DNA from: Elysia chlorotica | Taxonomy: Eukaryota > Mollusca > Gastropoda > Plakobranchidae | NCBI GenBank assembly: GCA_003991915.1 | Contig: RQTK01000013.1 | Span: forward strand, 637,387 to 701,386 | DNA: 64,000 nucleotides | Reading direction: 5' to 3' | The notes under the pieces: model-generated | The model's database searches: none | What the model was told of the DNA's origin: nothing | The model's input: only the letters and a program-made list of their open reading frames with translations | Shown here: positions 1 through 11,866 of the stretch, in pieces | Layout: every line of letters begins with the position of its first letter | Numbering within the stretch: the stretch's first letter is position 1 | Made by a program: the position numbers and the translations under genes

Positions 1-273
1 CCATGACTACTCTAATATTGACATATTTGGCATATTTTTTCAACGTGAGTCAAGTTTTAATATGATACCAATATATAAAAACCACCCATCATATCATTGA
101 GCCAATTTTTTCAAGCCACCCCACATAGTTAGGATACTCCTGTGCAGGTGCTTTGTTGAAAAAATTGATTGGCATGGAGAATAAGCAGGTAGATATCTTT
201 AACACACAGAGTGATAAAAGAGTATGCCATTGGCTATCAAATATCACAATTTGCTTTTTAAAGTAATGTTTAC

Positions 274-391
274 TTTGGGTCATCTCTGCCCCAGTAGACG
301 CCAATGCCTGCTCGAGCTCCATTTCTCCCATTATCAAAGCAACCTCCATCAGTATATACATGGACTCCATCATCTTCTTCAAAAGTAGGGC
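274..391 (-). CDS. RNASEH1: RNase H1 exon 5: start of catalytic domain
   Basis: Encodes FEEDDGVHVYTDGGCFDNGR and then NGARAGIGVYWGRDDPK. YTDGG holds the first metal-binding Asp; RAGIGVYWG is diagnostic of eukaryotic RNase H1. The donor GTAAAC follows base 274. The next exon is not found between 1 and 273, so the gene leaves the window on the left. Confidence 0.93.
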
Positions 392-3062
392 CTGGACATG
401 AACAAAATTACAAGATCACACACATAGTTGTGGGAAAACAAATAGAGCAGCATTATTTCAGGAGAAGTAGAATATTCTATATTGAACTATTGTATAAATA
501 CAATAATGCTAAACATTGTTCTGCATTGTTTTAGACAGAGGCTCAGATTTTGTGCAAACATCTCAAAATGCTATGTAAATGTTCATGATGTAGCATTGCC
601 TTGTACTTTTGAAGTGTATGTTGTTTTCAGTGATTTCTTTCCAACTACACATTCAATATTTGAGGTAGATTTGTTATTGGTTTGTTGTTTTTGTTAGCTT
701 TAATTCAGATTCTCTTTTATATCGATCAATGAAAAATCAAGGCTTTTAGAGCCATATAATAACAAAAGTAAAACTCTTTTTTTTTACCCAATTAAAACAA
801 AAATAAAAATCAGTGATGCACAGATACAATTCACATTTCAAATGCACATGTAGTAAAAATAATACTTACATGTTTTTAAAATTGCAAGGGCTTGGCATGC
901 GTCACTTTTTACACACACTTTGTTTATATTTTTTATGATATAGATTTCTACAGTTATATTAATATACTATGATAATGGTTTCTAATCATACCAGTGAATC
1001 CTCCAACATTGCTTTTCTCTTTCTTAGCTTTTTTTCTTTCCCTTCTATCATCTGGCTCTCTTGCCATTGAACTGAAGTTCCGTTTCATACCTGGTGCTAA
1101 ATAGAATGAGATCTTTCCATTAAATTGAAACAATAATTTATATGCTTTAAAAATCCTTGAAGGTTAAGAAAAAAGTATTAATGCATTTTCCCATCCAAAA
1201 TTCACAATCAAACAGAAAGAAAACAAAATACTTTCTTTGAAGTTTCAAAATTATCAGACTTTGATCCTGTTCACTACTGATACACTTTATTGAAATGTGC
1301 CTAAACACATTCAGAGACTTATTGGCTCTCCTGATTTCATCTAGAAAAATAAAAAGAAATATTGCTTTTAAATTTGTTCACATTTTGACGCCATATAAGA
1401 TATGATAGATTAGATTTATTTACCCTGACATATATTGGGGCACAAGAACAAATTCATTAAATCGTTTATAGTTTTCCAAGATTTACCTTTCTTTGCACCA
1501 GATTTTCAAAATTTGCATGGGAGAAAAATGTTTTGGAAACAAAGGCCTATGTCCCAACCAACAGATTGCACAAAAACCTTTGGTCATTCAAATGGGACAC
1601 GTAATACAATCAAATCATTTTGCCCTCCATCTAAAAATGGTGGATTGGGGTCTTTGCTGTAGTTCTTTTTTCCTACAAGGTTCATCTAAGACAATTTTGT
1701 GCATGACAGAGATGTCAGACTTATACTTATACAACATCCAATAAGACAAGACTCAGGTGAAAATCTGGCTTATGTCACATAATTACCACAGAACAGACAG
1801 ATTAGATTGAGCTCACATCATAGAAAGAGAAAGCTGTCAAAGAGTCACAGAAAAGAATTGAGAGGGACAGATATAAGCTTAGTAAGTCAAAGTGTTTGGT
1901 TTTTCATTCTTCTGACTACGAGATTTTTAAAACATTTTTCTTCAGAAAGGACACACCTATGAATGCAGCAGTCTCAATTCTATTCACAACATCAAGTATT
2001 CGGCCAACATCTGAGCTCAAGCCCTCCATCATGCCAGATAGTCTGTCAATGGTGCCTTGCATCTTAGCAACCTCAAAGTTCAGAGATGCCAGAGTAACAG
2101 GGGAACCTCTAGAGGCAGACAATGTGGCTTGATTTGAAGATGATGATGGTGTCCTACTGATGATATTTTTGTGATTTGAGATTGGGGATGCCATTGGGCT
2201 ACATGCATTAAAATAGGTCCCACCTGGGGATAATTTGGTTGTGGATGCACGACCTGGAAAAATGCATAACAAAACAGTCTCAAGCATAGGAAATCAAGGA
2301 ATGAACATGGACAAGGTGGTAAAGGTGATAAGAAAAGGGTAATAATGATGATAATGACTATAATACGGAAAAAGTAAGAGAAGACATTTTTAAAAATGTA
2401 AAATATATTACAAATTATGAGGCAACAGAGGTGTCGGAAATCACATGAGCCTCTCTTCTTTAACAGCCTGGCCAATATTACTATAATTATCAGTTTCTTT
2501 ATCCACAAGAAAAAAGGTAGTACTCTTACATACATGACTCTCAAGTAAAACTGCTACTAACAATAGAGCAATCTGGTAAGTTTTTGTATTATTTTCACCA
2601 ATACAAGTTGTTTTTGTATTGATCCTTCGGTTTATTTATAAACTTCAGTGATACACAATTGCCAAGTGGAATTAATTAAATTAAATTTCATAATTTTTCT
2701 ACTTTGAGCACAGACAAATGTAATAAGAACCCAGTTGATTCTTTCATACTATCTTTTTTCTTGCATGAAAAAGCCCATACTTATTTTATCATATTGTCCG
2801 CTAACATACCTTCGTCTGCAACAAAGTTTTGAGCTTCTAGAAGGGAGGGAAACTTTTTGAATACTGGCTTGGGGAAACCTTTTACCTGACTTTCACATTC
2901 TGGCCTGAAAAACACAAAGTTGTAAGACTATAAAAACCACTGCATTGTATACATGATGATGACAGTAATAATATATACTTTCACTAAAAATTTTTAATAA
3001 TTTTCTGCAACGATACAGTTAATTATAAAAATAAGAATAATTTGATAACAACGATAATAATA

Positions 3063-3147
<85 letters not shown>

Positions 3148-3577
3148 TAATATAAAAAAGAACAAGAGCAAAGAAGATAAGAAATAAACCAACTAGCAAA
3201 TATACAACTTATGACTAGAAGTACACACAAAATGATTGGAAGATGTTTCTGAACTTTCTAGAAATAGCTAAATTATCAGAAAATTACAAATAAAAGAAAA
3301 AGATGGACTGATAATTAATAAATCTTATATATGAAAAAGAAAATAGTTGAAACTTTCATATTCTGATGTACCAACTACCATGGGCCTAAGTAGAAAGTCC
3401 TTAAGAATTAAGAGAATAAATCAAAGTTATTTCCGGAATTCTTAGAAAGCAGTTTGAGGATCCATACCAAGTATTGTATACACCAGGAACCTTGCCATGT
3501 TTTACAGCGTAGAACCATGGTCCTGATTTTGGCATAGTAAGAAGCAGCAAACAGCTTCTACATGCAGTTCGTAACAT
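274..3577 (-). CDS. RNASEH1: Ribonuclease H1, 5' part (five exons, 3' end outside window)
   Basis: RNase H1 cleaves the RNA strand of RNA/DNA hybrids in nucleus and mitochondria. Exons on the minus strand are 3577-3468, 2904-2810, 2253-1957, 1090-992 and 391-274; all have AG acceptors and GT donors and the codon phases join exactly. Order: short N-terminal extension; hybrid-binding domain (FYAVKHGKVPGVYNTW, then FPKPVFKKFPSLLEAQNF); a long Ser/Thr-rich linker with a heptad-like helix; a basic RRERKKAKKEK patch; then the start of the catalytic domain with VYTDGG (first catalytic Asp) and RAGIGVYWG, typical of eukaryotic RNase H1. The other catalytic residues lie left of base 1. The linker seems longer than in mammals. 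The first in-frame ATG is 3577-3575, with an in-frame TAA at 3616-3614. Family assignment is confident; exact ends of the untranslated regions are not visible. Confidence 0.93.
992..1090 (-). CDS. RNASEH1: RNase H1 exon 4: basic linker
   Basis: Encodes 33 residues with the run RRERKKAKKEK, a plausible nuclear localisation signal. Acceptor CACCAG and donor GTATGA; phase 1 on both sides. Confidence 0.8.
1957..2253 (-). CDS. RNASEH1: RNase H1 exon 3: linker with coiled-coil-like helix
   Basis: A 99-residue linker segment. The first half is Ser/Thr/Pro/Asn-rich and probably disordered. The second half (VAKMQGTIDRLSGMMEGL and onward to VNRIETAAFI) has heptad-spaced hydrophobics and is probably helical. 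Joins exons 2 and 4 in phase 1. Confidence 0.85.
2810..2904 (-). CDS. RNASEH1: RNase H1 exon 2: rest of hybrid-binding domain
   Basis: Follows acceptor TTTTCAG at 2911-2905. Encodes WPECESQVKGFPKPVFKKFP and SLLEAQNFVADE, matching the conserved C(x)3V(x)GFP...FKKF pattern of the RNase H1 N-terminal domain. Ends in phase 1 before GTATGT. Confidence 0.9.
3054..3152. repeat. (TAA)n microsatellite
   Basis: A near-perfect TAA/AAT tract in RNase H1 intron 1. It creates an apparent poly-Tyr frame on the minus strand that is not a gene. Confidence 0.95.
3468..3577 (-). CDS. RNASEH1: RNase H1 exon 1: presequence and start of hybrid-binding domain
   Basis: Two in-frame ATGs, at 3577 and 3535, bracket a short stretch, MLRTACRSCLLLLT, with Arg and hydrophobic residues but no acidic residue. 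It precedes MPKSGPWFYAVKHG. The donor GTATGG follows base 3468 and splits the Trp codon (phase 2). Confidence 0.85.
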
Positions 3578-3604
3578 GCAGTGGTTCAGATATCTGGTTT
3601 TCAA

Positions 3605-5093
3605 AAAAATAATTTAGTGTGAGAGTGAAAGATCAAATTTTATAAGCACAATGTTTACATAATGAGATATGTAAGAGCAGTCATTGTGCAGAACATTTTT
3701 AATTTTTTACCCTAACACAAGCTCATTAGCTATAGATAATCATTAGGAAGGGAAGACAGTTAATGAGAATTATAATACCAAACCTAGTTAGAAACTGGCT
3801 TATATTTCATGTTAACTCCCAAACCATTACATCACTTATGGGTTAACAAACAGCCTTTCTACTTCACCCCTCAGGTCGAGATTTAGGGCTAGATGCATTA
3901 TTGATGTTTCAGTAGCCAAGCTAACAGACCGTTGGATTGACTTGATCTTGAAAATTAACCCAATTATGTTATTATTTGCATTAAATAAGTTACAACTACC
4001 TAGTATTGTAAGCAGCACCACTGCTTTTTGCATCTATGACACAACACTGTTTAGTGTTATCCAAGGCCTGTCATAGAGGATGTCTAGCAATGTAATTTAC
4101 TGGAATCTACGACCAACAATTCAGTGTACACACATACAGTTGAAGGCTACAATGGCACAAAAATATCAACAGGCAGAAAGCCTCTAACAATAAAATTTCC
4201 CTGATTAACATTCCCGTGTAATTGAAAAAAAAATCTCCGAGTTTTTTTTTACACACATAGGGCTAGTCTTGATAACTCATCATCAGCTGTATACCCCCTG
4301 TGCCAACAAAAAATCACTTGTCTCAGAGAGATTGACATTTAACCTTTTGAGCCCTTTTGAGCCCTCAAGACCAGTATACCGATCTAGGTGCCATTTTTAG
4401 CCACACCGTGAGACAGATGAACCGGTCTGAGGATGCCTACAGTACCCATTGTAAGCCTCCAAATAAGATTAAAAAACAGATCAAAATCGACTTAAGAAAA
4501 TGATTGCGCCCAGTGCTGGTTGTTTTTCTTGTATATTTGAGTCATTTTATACAAAAAAATAAAGTGATCAACATGAATGCATTCTCAGCCCCAACAAGGC
4601 AGTAGCTCTAGCAAACAAGCTTTGTAGTTCTAATAAAAAGCGAAAACTCAAATGCAGCCGTGACATTGCTGACAGTTGAAGGTTTGATGAGAATTTAGAA
4701 AACATTTGTCTCATAAAGAATAATTTACTTATTAAAAATAGAATCTCAGGACCAAACTAGCCTTGTCTGATACTGTGATATGATAGGCAAAAAAATGGGG
4801 CACATCTTAACTTTTGTGGTCCCTAGCCTGTGGGCAATCAAATGCGTGGGTAGGCAGGATTCGAATATTAAAATTGAATTAAAATGCCTGCCGGCTAAAC
4901 CCCCTTCCCTGTCTTTGTATTTTTGCTTTGTTTTTTAAATAAAATACCTGCCAGCTGTATTTTTTTTTATTGTATTGGCATGAGTTGTTTGATTGTAGGT
5001 TTGTTTGTATGTACATTGTAAAATTATTTTGTTTTCATAAATAGGCTAGGCCAAAATTAATTTTCATGATTATAAGAAAAAATACCTTGTGGT
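3605..5093. other. Intergenic, nothing recognised
   Basis: AT-rich sequence between RNase H1 and the Merlin remnant. It includes a GAGCCCTTTTGAGCCC short direct repeat near 4348 and a repeated CTGCC(G/A)GCT motif near 4887 and 4948. No supported exon or RNA gene was seen. Confidence 0.5.
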
Positions 5094-5900
5094 ATGGTAC
5101 AATTTTTAAGAAGCAGAATGTTTTATAAATCTATCCATCAACAAAAAGTATTTTGCAGTATTTTACTATGCTGCATACAAATGGTGCTACAACTATGGTT
5201 TGTCTATGCAAGAGATAAGGATACCAGTAAAGCGATAACATTCCTCCAAAAAAATAATCTTTTAACAAGTCAACCGCCAAACTGTGCTACATGTAACCAT
5301 TTAATCTTTGTAGGTGTAACTGTAAGTGAGACCACCTGCATCCAGTGGTTTTTCCTATTTCTGGGAGATTTGCTCACACCACCTCACAAATAATCATTAC
5401 CAGATTGGTGGTGTTGGCCAGGTGGTCAAAATTGATGAAAGTCTTGTTGCTAAGCACAAGTACAATCGCGGGCATAACGTGGACCAGCGGTGGGTGTTTG
5501 GGGGTATTTGCCCAGCAACCGGTGAGGGATTCCTCCAGTTAATTCCAAATAAATCGGCGGCCACTCTTCTGCCCCTTATCCAAGAGCCAGGTTCCATCAT
5601 ACAATCAGATGGCAACCCGTCCTACAATAACACAGTAAACCTGCCTGTGAATCCTCTATACCAACATTTAGTCGTTATTCACGATCAAAACTGTGTGGAC
5701 CCGATCACTAGAGCCTGCACTAATCACATGGAGTGTTACTGGAAAAATAAGTAAGAATCAGATATACATGTGTGGAGTGCAAAATTCTAATTTGGAGTCT
5801 CACCTAGACAAATTTATGTGGTGGGAATGGTAAGGAAAGTCACACCAAAGAGGCTTTAGCACATATAATGCAACATTTGGACCAGTGGTATCCTGTTTAA
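5094..5900 (+). pseudogene. Decayed Merlin (IS1016/IS1595-type) transposase
   Basis: Remnant of a Merlin-superfamily DNA transposase in three reading frames. Bases 5094-5350 hold a degraded N-terminus (KAITFLQKNNLL, CATC zinc-ribbon half) and TTCIQWF. From about 5347 the frame changes to FSYFWEICSHHLTNNHYQIG, then VKIDESLVAKHKYNRG (first catalytic Asp region), RWVFGGICPATGEGFLQLIP, SAATLLPLIQEPGSIIQSDG (second Asp) and QNCVDPITRACTNHMECYW. A shift near 5750 leads to SNLESHLDKFMWWEW, and another by 5850 to EALAHIMQHLDQWYPV. The zinc ribbon is shortened by roughly 40 residues relative to what the family normally has. No terminal inverted repeats were found. At least three frame breaks make it non-functional. 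Confidence 0.85.
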
Positions 5901-7643
5901 GTAAGTACATGTAGTAATAACAGTAAATACAAACTACTGCTAATTTGCATCCGATCAATACTAGACACTCTGGGTACCACATGCAAATATACAATGAAAA
6001 TACATTAAAAAAGATAGGGAGCGATTCGATTGTATTCAATTGTTTATTTGAGCACAGGTACAATGCGGGGGAGGGAGGGAGTGAAAATACAGAAGCAATA
6101 GAATTAGACAATGGTCTTGGGCCTGTCTACAAAATAGCCCTCAAGAGTGCTGGTGTTATATGTTAAGCAACCAACTCAACTCTCTGTTTCACTCTCACAC
6201 TCGTTTGCTCTGTTTGTTTGTCTGTCTTTCTTTCTCTCTCTCTCCCGGGTTTGAGGACTGATCCCTTGTTGGCGAACTCTGATTTTCTTCTCCTTTCATT
6301 AGAACCCACTTTTGTTTTCTCCCAAAGTGTGGGGCCGAGACCACTGTAGTCAGATCGAATGCACCATATAAATTGTATTTTGTAACCGAAATCCACCCAT
6401 TTGCCCAATATCGTCCACCCACCTATTTGATCACCCATGGGCTATGGACCAGAAAATATAGGTAGTGCCAAAAAAGGGATGGTTATGTGTTAACATTATA
6501 TAACTGCCTTTTAAATACGTTGTTTGTTGTAGCAAATTACATATAGATTCTAAAGTCTTTTCTTTTCCTCACCAGCTTTGGCAACAGTGTTTAGCCCACT
6601 GCTGCAAGGGCTTTTAGCATCTAGCTCAACCCTCACAGCCGGCTGTATGGGTTGTAGAATCTAGCTCATTGTGATATCTGTCCGGAGAACCCTGAACAAT
6701 ACTATTGTTCAGATAATTGTTCAGATATATTCATTATAGTTTTTAGTACAAATCAAGTAATTTAAGAGATGCATAATAAAAGTACAACTTGCTGGAGATC
6801 TAAAGTCTTTGAAAGAGGCACCCAGGGAGAATCAGGCATTAGTTTTTGGAGTTAGATCTAGTCATATCGTGTTAAAAAAAAACATTGAATGAATTGTAAG
6901 ATGGCGAAAAACTTATTTGTGAGTTTAGATCATCTCTAGAACTAGGTCTAGCTCTAGACTAGATTCTAAAAGTAGATCTAGAATCTAGAAATCTAGATCT
7001 AGATCTAGAAATATTCAAATTTTTTTTATTTTTTTTTCAAATGAAAAAGTCAAATCTAGATCCATATTGGCGACTTGTGCCTGATTCACCCTGGTTGCCT
7101 AACATTATTTTAATATAGAAATAATAGATCTACCGAAACAGGCAGTTTCCAACAGACAGCTTCTGTTTTTAGCAGTTTGTTTTAGTTGTCCGCATCGTAA
7201 GCATGATCTCAGTTTGCTTTCTTTCCGGTAATGATCTCCCTTTGTTTAGTTTTTAGATGTGGCTATTTGTTCGGCAGAATGACAAATAGCCAAAATGCTA
7301 TTATTCCTCCATATAATAATTTTTTTTTAGGTTTTGAGGGCTCTGGCTCAAAATCTAGATCCATATTGGCGACTTGTGCCTGATTCACCCTGGTTGCCTA
7401 ACATTATTTTAATATAGAAATAATAGATCTACCGAAACAGGCAGTTTCAAATAGCCAAAATGCTATTATTCCTCCGGCAGCCTTGAGACTTGGGTTGGAG
7501 TTGCTTGGTGATCCATCTGAGAATTGCCTCCGTTGGAGCCATATGAAGTGCACCAAATCACATTTTTGTTGTGCTGTGTCCAAGTACACGCTGTAGCTGT
7601 TGACGTGTGTGTGTGTGTGTGCGTGTGTTTGTGTGCTGACACA
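5901..7643. other. Intergenic with CTAGATCT clusters and a nested duplication
   Basis: No gene recognised. It contains a CT-rich tract near 6225-6245, CTAGATCT-rich palindromic sequence at about 6930-7010, a 99-bp direct repeat (7052-7150 and 7351-7449), a further short repeat AAATAGCCAAAATGCTATTA (about 7285 and 7448), and a (GT)n tract at about 7602-7640. Confidence 0.6.
7052..7449. repeat. Direct repeat, about 99 bp, offset 299 bp
   Basis: Copies at 7052-7150 and 7351-7449 are almost identical, starting AAATCTAGATCCATATTGGC and ending CGAAACAGGCAGTTTC. The second copy is followed by a second copy of a segment from between the two repeats, so the locus looks rearranged rather than simply tandemly duplicated. 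Confidence 0.9.
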
Positions 7644-7885
7644 GAGTTGAGTTGAGTTGGTTTAACTTTCAGCATCAGCACTATAATTTATAGGCTATAT
7701 TGTGGACGGACCCCAAGACTGACGTCTGACAGTTTTATGTGCTGCCACACACGAGACAGGGCGGGGATACCACGACTCCTGTCTTAACTGGTCACATTAA
7801 ACGGAAACGAAATCGCCAGAGCTCGAATCACGGACCCTTTGTGTCGGAAGCCGATGTTCTACACCAGGGCCACCGCTTCCACCCC
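7644..7885 (-). mobile_element. tRNA-derived SINE copy (family A)
   Basis: Carries the family's shared body (TATTGTGGACGGACCCCAAG, TGTGCTGCCACACACGAGAC) and, at its right end, the tRNA-like head with a GCTCGAATC B-box-like word. The head is on the minus strand, so the element reads leftward and its tail is the GTTGAGTTGG side. Followed by a (TCC)n tract at about 7948-7998. Confidence 0.85.
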
Positions 7886-8032
7886 GCCCCCACCCCCTAT
7901 GTGTGCTGAGACACCAGTAAAAACTGCATGTATTGTTAAATTACTATTCTTCCTCCTCCTCCTCCTCCTCCTTCTTCTCTTCTTCCTCCTCCTTTTAAGT
8001 CAGTTTCACAATTGACAAACCTGTGAGTACCA

Positions 8033-8815
8033 TGGGGTATGAACTTCAACCCCTCAAAATGCAATGTACTAAGGACTCGAGTGGGTCAGCGGGGTGCAAT
8101 AAACTACTTCTACACTCTCCATGACCAAATCCTTGCAGAGGTAGACACTGTAAAATACCTTGGTGTTTGGATTTCAAATGATCTGTCCTGGACCCCTCAT
8201 GTGGACTACGTCACCAAGAAAGGAAACCAAAAGCTAGGCTTTCTCAGACGGAACCTAAGGGGAGCCCCAACTCCTTCCAAGAGCCTGGCTTACACGTCAT
8301 TAGTGCGCTCGGGCCTTGAATATGCGGCCCCCATCTGGGATCCCTATAAAATTAAGGACACAAACAAAATCGAAGCCATTCAGAGGAAAGCGGCCAGGTG
8401 GGCTAAGTCGGCATACTCGCCACATACCAGCGTCACCGGCCTACTACAGGATCTCGGGTGGTCAGGCCTTGGAGACAGGAGGATGATTCTACGACTAACA
8501 CTGCTCTACAAAATCTACTTCCATCAAGTTGGCATTGAGCATACGGAGGTAGGCATCATCCCAAACCCGCGGCCATCGAGGAAAAACAGTTTCCAAATTT
8601 TGAGACCTCGATCACGAAAATCACCCTACACAAATTCCCTCATACTGCGCACCATACCGGAGTGGAACAATCTACCCGACAGCACAATTATGGCCGGTTC
8701 TGCCTCCGACTTTAAGAACCGGTTCTCCGCAACCCAGCCGTGACGCACTTGCCCCGTTCCTGTGTTGGCCCTGATGGGCATTTAGGAACTACTTTTCAGA
8801 TTCAGAACGATTTGG
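8033..8815 (+). pseudogene. 5'-truncated non-LTR retrotransposon (LINE), end of reverse transcriptase
   Basis: An intact 234-codon frame (8039-8743) encodes the part of a LINE reverse transcriptase after the active site. It begins WGMNFNPSKCNVLRTR, then VKYLGVWISNDLSWTPHV, GFLRRNL, SLVRSGLEYAAPIWDP and IEAIQRKAARW, and ends WNNLPDSTIMAGSASDFKNR. These are the standard downstream motifs of Jockey/CR1-like elements. The catalytic YxDD box and the endonuclease lie upstream and are missing, so this is a dead 5'-truncated insertion. The 3' UTR runs to about 8815, ending near CAGATTCAGAACG. The lack of internal stops suggests a fairly recent insertion. Confidence 0.9.
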
Positions 8816-10388
8816 GCAAGGAAGGGGGTGGGGACAAACATACAGTATACACAAGCACATGAACTTGATATGTTTATAAGCAATTGAAACTCTATCTCTG
8901 TCTCTAACACTCGCTTGCTCTGTCTATACAGGCCTAGATATCTCTCTCACTCACTCTCTCTCCACGGGTTGACATACTCACGATACTGACTCTGATGTAG
9001 GCCTAATCGAGTCCTATCCACTCGACCCTCGAATCCCGCCCACCCACCCATTTGATCGCCCATACACAAAACTCAAGGAGTGCCTGGATTCTAATTAATT
9101 TTCTTTTAGATTTAAATTAGAGCGAGCTTTTGATGACAAATCTAGATCTAGATCTAATCTAGATTCTATTTGGTCACCTGTGCCAATATCCAAAGCAAAT
9201 GTTCCCAGCGATACACACGCGATTAGAATGTCGATCAAATGAAAATGGTGATGCAATGATTTTGCAGACATTGTGAGCAATTCGGTGACTATCTAGAACT
9301 CTAGATCTAGAGGTTTTCAGTGGCTAGATATAGTGGGTGAAATCATTTCATATTGTATTTATAAATTAATGTTTTGAATTTGGCGCATTGTTTACATCAA
9401 GCTCGCCATTTTGATTCACAACCGGAAATGAAACTATGGACAGAGTTCAGAATTGAAAGCTGATAAGCTGGTTGGCAAAGGCTGACTCTTTTTGGTTGGC
9501 AAAAAGTGAAATTGTACATTATTTTGAGTTCTTTTGAGAAGAGACTAGTTTCCAGGTTTAACGTCTCCTAGGCTTTCCAGGAGAATCGTATACGCCAAGA
9601 GGTCCCAAGACAAAAGTTTAACAAGTGTACGTGTGGTCATGTCATTAATATTCTGCCTAAATAATTTATTGCAAAATCGCATTTCTGTCCTACGGCTATA
9701 ATGGAGGTTTTGTTTCATGAAAATTATTTGTCCAGTCATCGAAGAACGGTGTACCTCTCATCTAGTTTAAAATATGCTATGTCTCAGTAAAGAATACATG
9801 TGTGGATTAAGATTATTGCAACACATACAGTTTCTGCTCATTATTTGGATAAAAAGGGAATACCAACGTTTATATAGTGCGTCATACTAAAACTGATCAA
9901 TCATCAGGGTTCGAGATTTATATATAAAAAAAAAAACAAAAAACAAAAACGCCCCAGGACCAAGCCCAACGCTCTACCACTTGCGCCAGCTCGGCCATGT
10001 CAGATTTTAGAGCCACTACCAAGGCATTTAGATCTAGTAGGCAGCCAACTGTAGGATTATAAATTTATTATCAATGTTTTGTTTTCAGCGGAATCGCATA
10101 AAAATCCCTTTTCTTTAAATACATAGTAAAAGCGATAGATTAAATTTTCTGTTACAACATGTTCTAAATCACCCCCAAAGCCTTCGGCTATTATCCTATA
10201 CGTAGTAGCTTATTACATAACAAAACGTTGTTGTTGGTTTTTTTAGACAAGAGGAAAGAAAAAGTTTGGGCGATAGATGCCTTAATTTGTAAATAACGCG
10301 TTGTTTTAATATCATCGTTTGTACGTTTTTGTACTCAACTTTTCAGCTTTTATTTAGTAGTACTAGTAATAGGGCTTAGTAGAATATA
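8816..10388. other. Intergenic; CTAGATCT motifs and a tRNA-like SINE head
   Basis: No host exon recognised. Holds TCTAGATCTAGATCTAATCTAG around 9141, CTAGATCTAGAG near 9301, and at about 9949-10000 a tRNA-like head on the minus strand (GCTCTACCACTTGCGCCAGC on the plus strand) next to an A-rich run. Confidence 0.5.
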
Positions 10389-10399
10389 GTAGTAGTAGC

Positions 10400-10447
<48 letters not shown>

Positions 10448-10448
10448 T

Positions 10449-10529
<81 letters not shown>

Positions 10530-10530
10530 A
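10389..10530. repeat. (GTA)n microsatellite, left block
   Basis: About 47 GTA units with rare interruptions, directly abutting the tail of the SINE at 10537. Confidence 0.97.
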
Positions 10531-10536
10531 TAGTAG

Positions 10537-10717
10537 TTTTTGGTTTGGTTTGGTTTGGTTTGGTTTTAACGTCCAACATCGACACTATCTAGGCTATATT
10601 GTGGACGGGCCCCAAGACGGACATCTGACAATTGTATGTGCTGCCACACACGAGACAGGGCGGGGATACCATGACTCCTGTCTCAGTCGGTCACATTATA
10701 CTGACACCGACCCAACC
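10537..10717 (-). mobile_element. SINE copy (family A), cut by the assembly gap
   Basis: Shows the family body (TATTGTGGACGGGCCCCAAG and TGTGCTGCCACACACGAGAC) up to ACCGACCCAACC, where the run of N begins. Its tail is (TTTGG)n-like and leads straight into the (GTA)n tract. The tRNA head, if present, is inside the gap. Confidence 0.85.
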
Positions 10718-11021
10718 NNNNNNNNNNNNNNNNNNNNNNNNNNNNNNNNNNNNNNNNNNNNNNNNNNNNNNNNNNNNNNNNNNNNNNNNNNNNNNNNNNN
10801 NNNNNNNNNNNNNNNNNNNNNNNNNNNNNNNNNNNNNNNNNNNNNNNNNNNNNNNNNNNNNNNNNNNNNNNNNNNNNNNNNNNNNNNNNNNNNNNNNNNN
10901 NNNNNNNNNNNNNNNNNNNNNNNNNNNNNNNNNNNNNNNNNNNNNNNNNNNNNNNNNNNNNNNNNNNNNNNNNNNNNNNNNNNNNNNNNNNNNNNNNNNN
11001 NNNNNNNNNNNNNNNNNNNNN
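10718..11021. other. Assembly gap (N)
   Basis: 304 undetermined bases between a SINE and a second (GTA)n block. The true length is unknown. Confidence 1.
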
Positions 11022-11093
<72 letters not shown>

Positions 11094-11106
11094 ATAGTAG
11101 TAGGCC

Positions 11107-11201
<95 letters not shown>

Positions 11202-11204
11202 CTT
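11022..11204. repeat. (GTA)n microsatellite, right block
   Basis: About 60 GTA units with interruptions GTAATA and GGCCTA near 11091-11106. Apparent poly-Val and poly-Ser frames across it are artefacts. Confidence 0.97.
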
Positions 11205-11792
11205 AAAGTTACAAATGTATTTTACACCAAAGAGCATGTGGATCATTAAAAAGAACTATTTAAAACCTGTACATGTATTTCAATGTTATCATTGGGTCAA
11301 ATAAACCTCGACAACCCAGTAAAATCACATTTCTGATCCCTCATCAGCTTATGACATAAAAACTTCTAGCTCAAAATCACTGGTCGACATTGGTCCTTCA
11401 TTCAGTTACAGCCAGACTTCGACAAATCCAAACCCATTATAAATCACCTGGATCGCTCAGTATATGGAAATAAAAGTACACTTTACTGGGCAGCTCTGAA
11501 TTCCTGGTAGGCGAAGTAATTCGAAAAAAACTTTATTCGCAAAGAAAAACAATAACTTTAAACTACTTGGGTCCTGCACCGCGCACTTGTTTTTTTTTTT
11601 GAAAATCCTTACAACCAAAGACAATGCAATAATATCATTGTATAAAAGTTATCAGACACTTTGATTAAAACTCTAAACACGTTGAATTTTGGTTCATAGA
11701 TTTTGTTAGAAAAAAAAAGCATTCACTTTTCCGCAATTGCGACTTACCAACATAGAAGATGTAATCCTGGAGGAAAAAAAAACAAACAACAA

Positions 11793-11866
<74 letters not shown>

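Noticed and set aside
3535-3604. RNase H1 start at 3604
   Set aside because: That codon is TTG; the first ATG in the frame is at 3577.
10376-11249. Poly-Thr, poly-Ser and poly-Val proteins
   Set aside because: Translation of (GTA)n and of undetermined bases.
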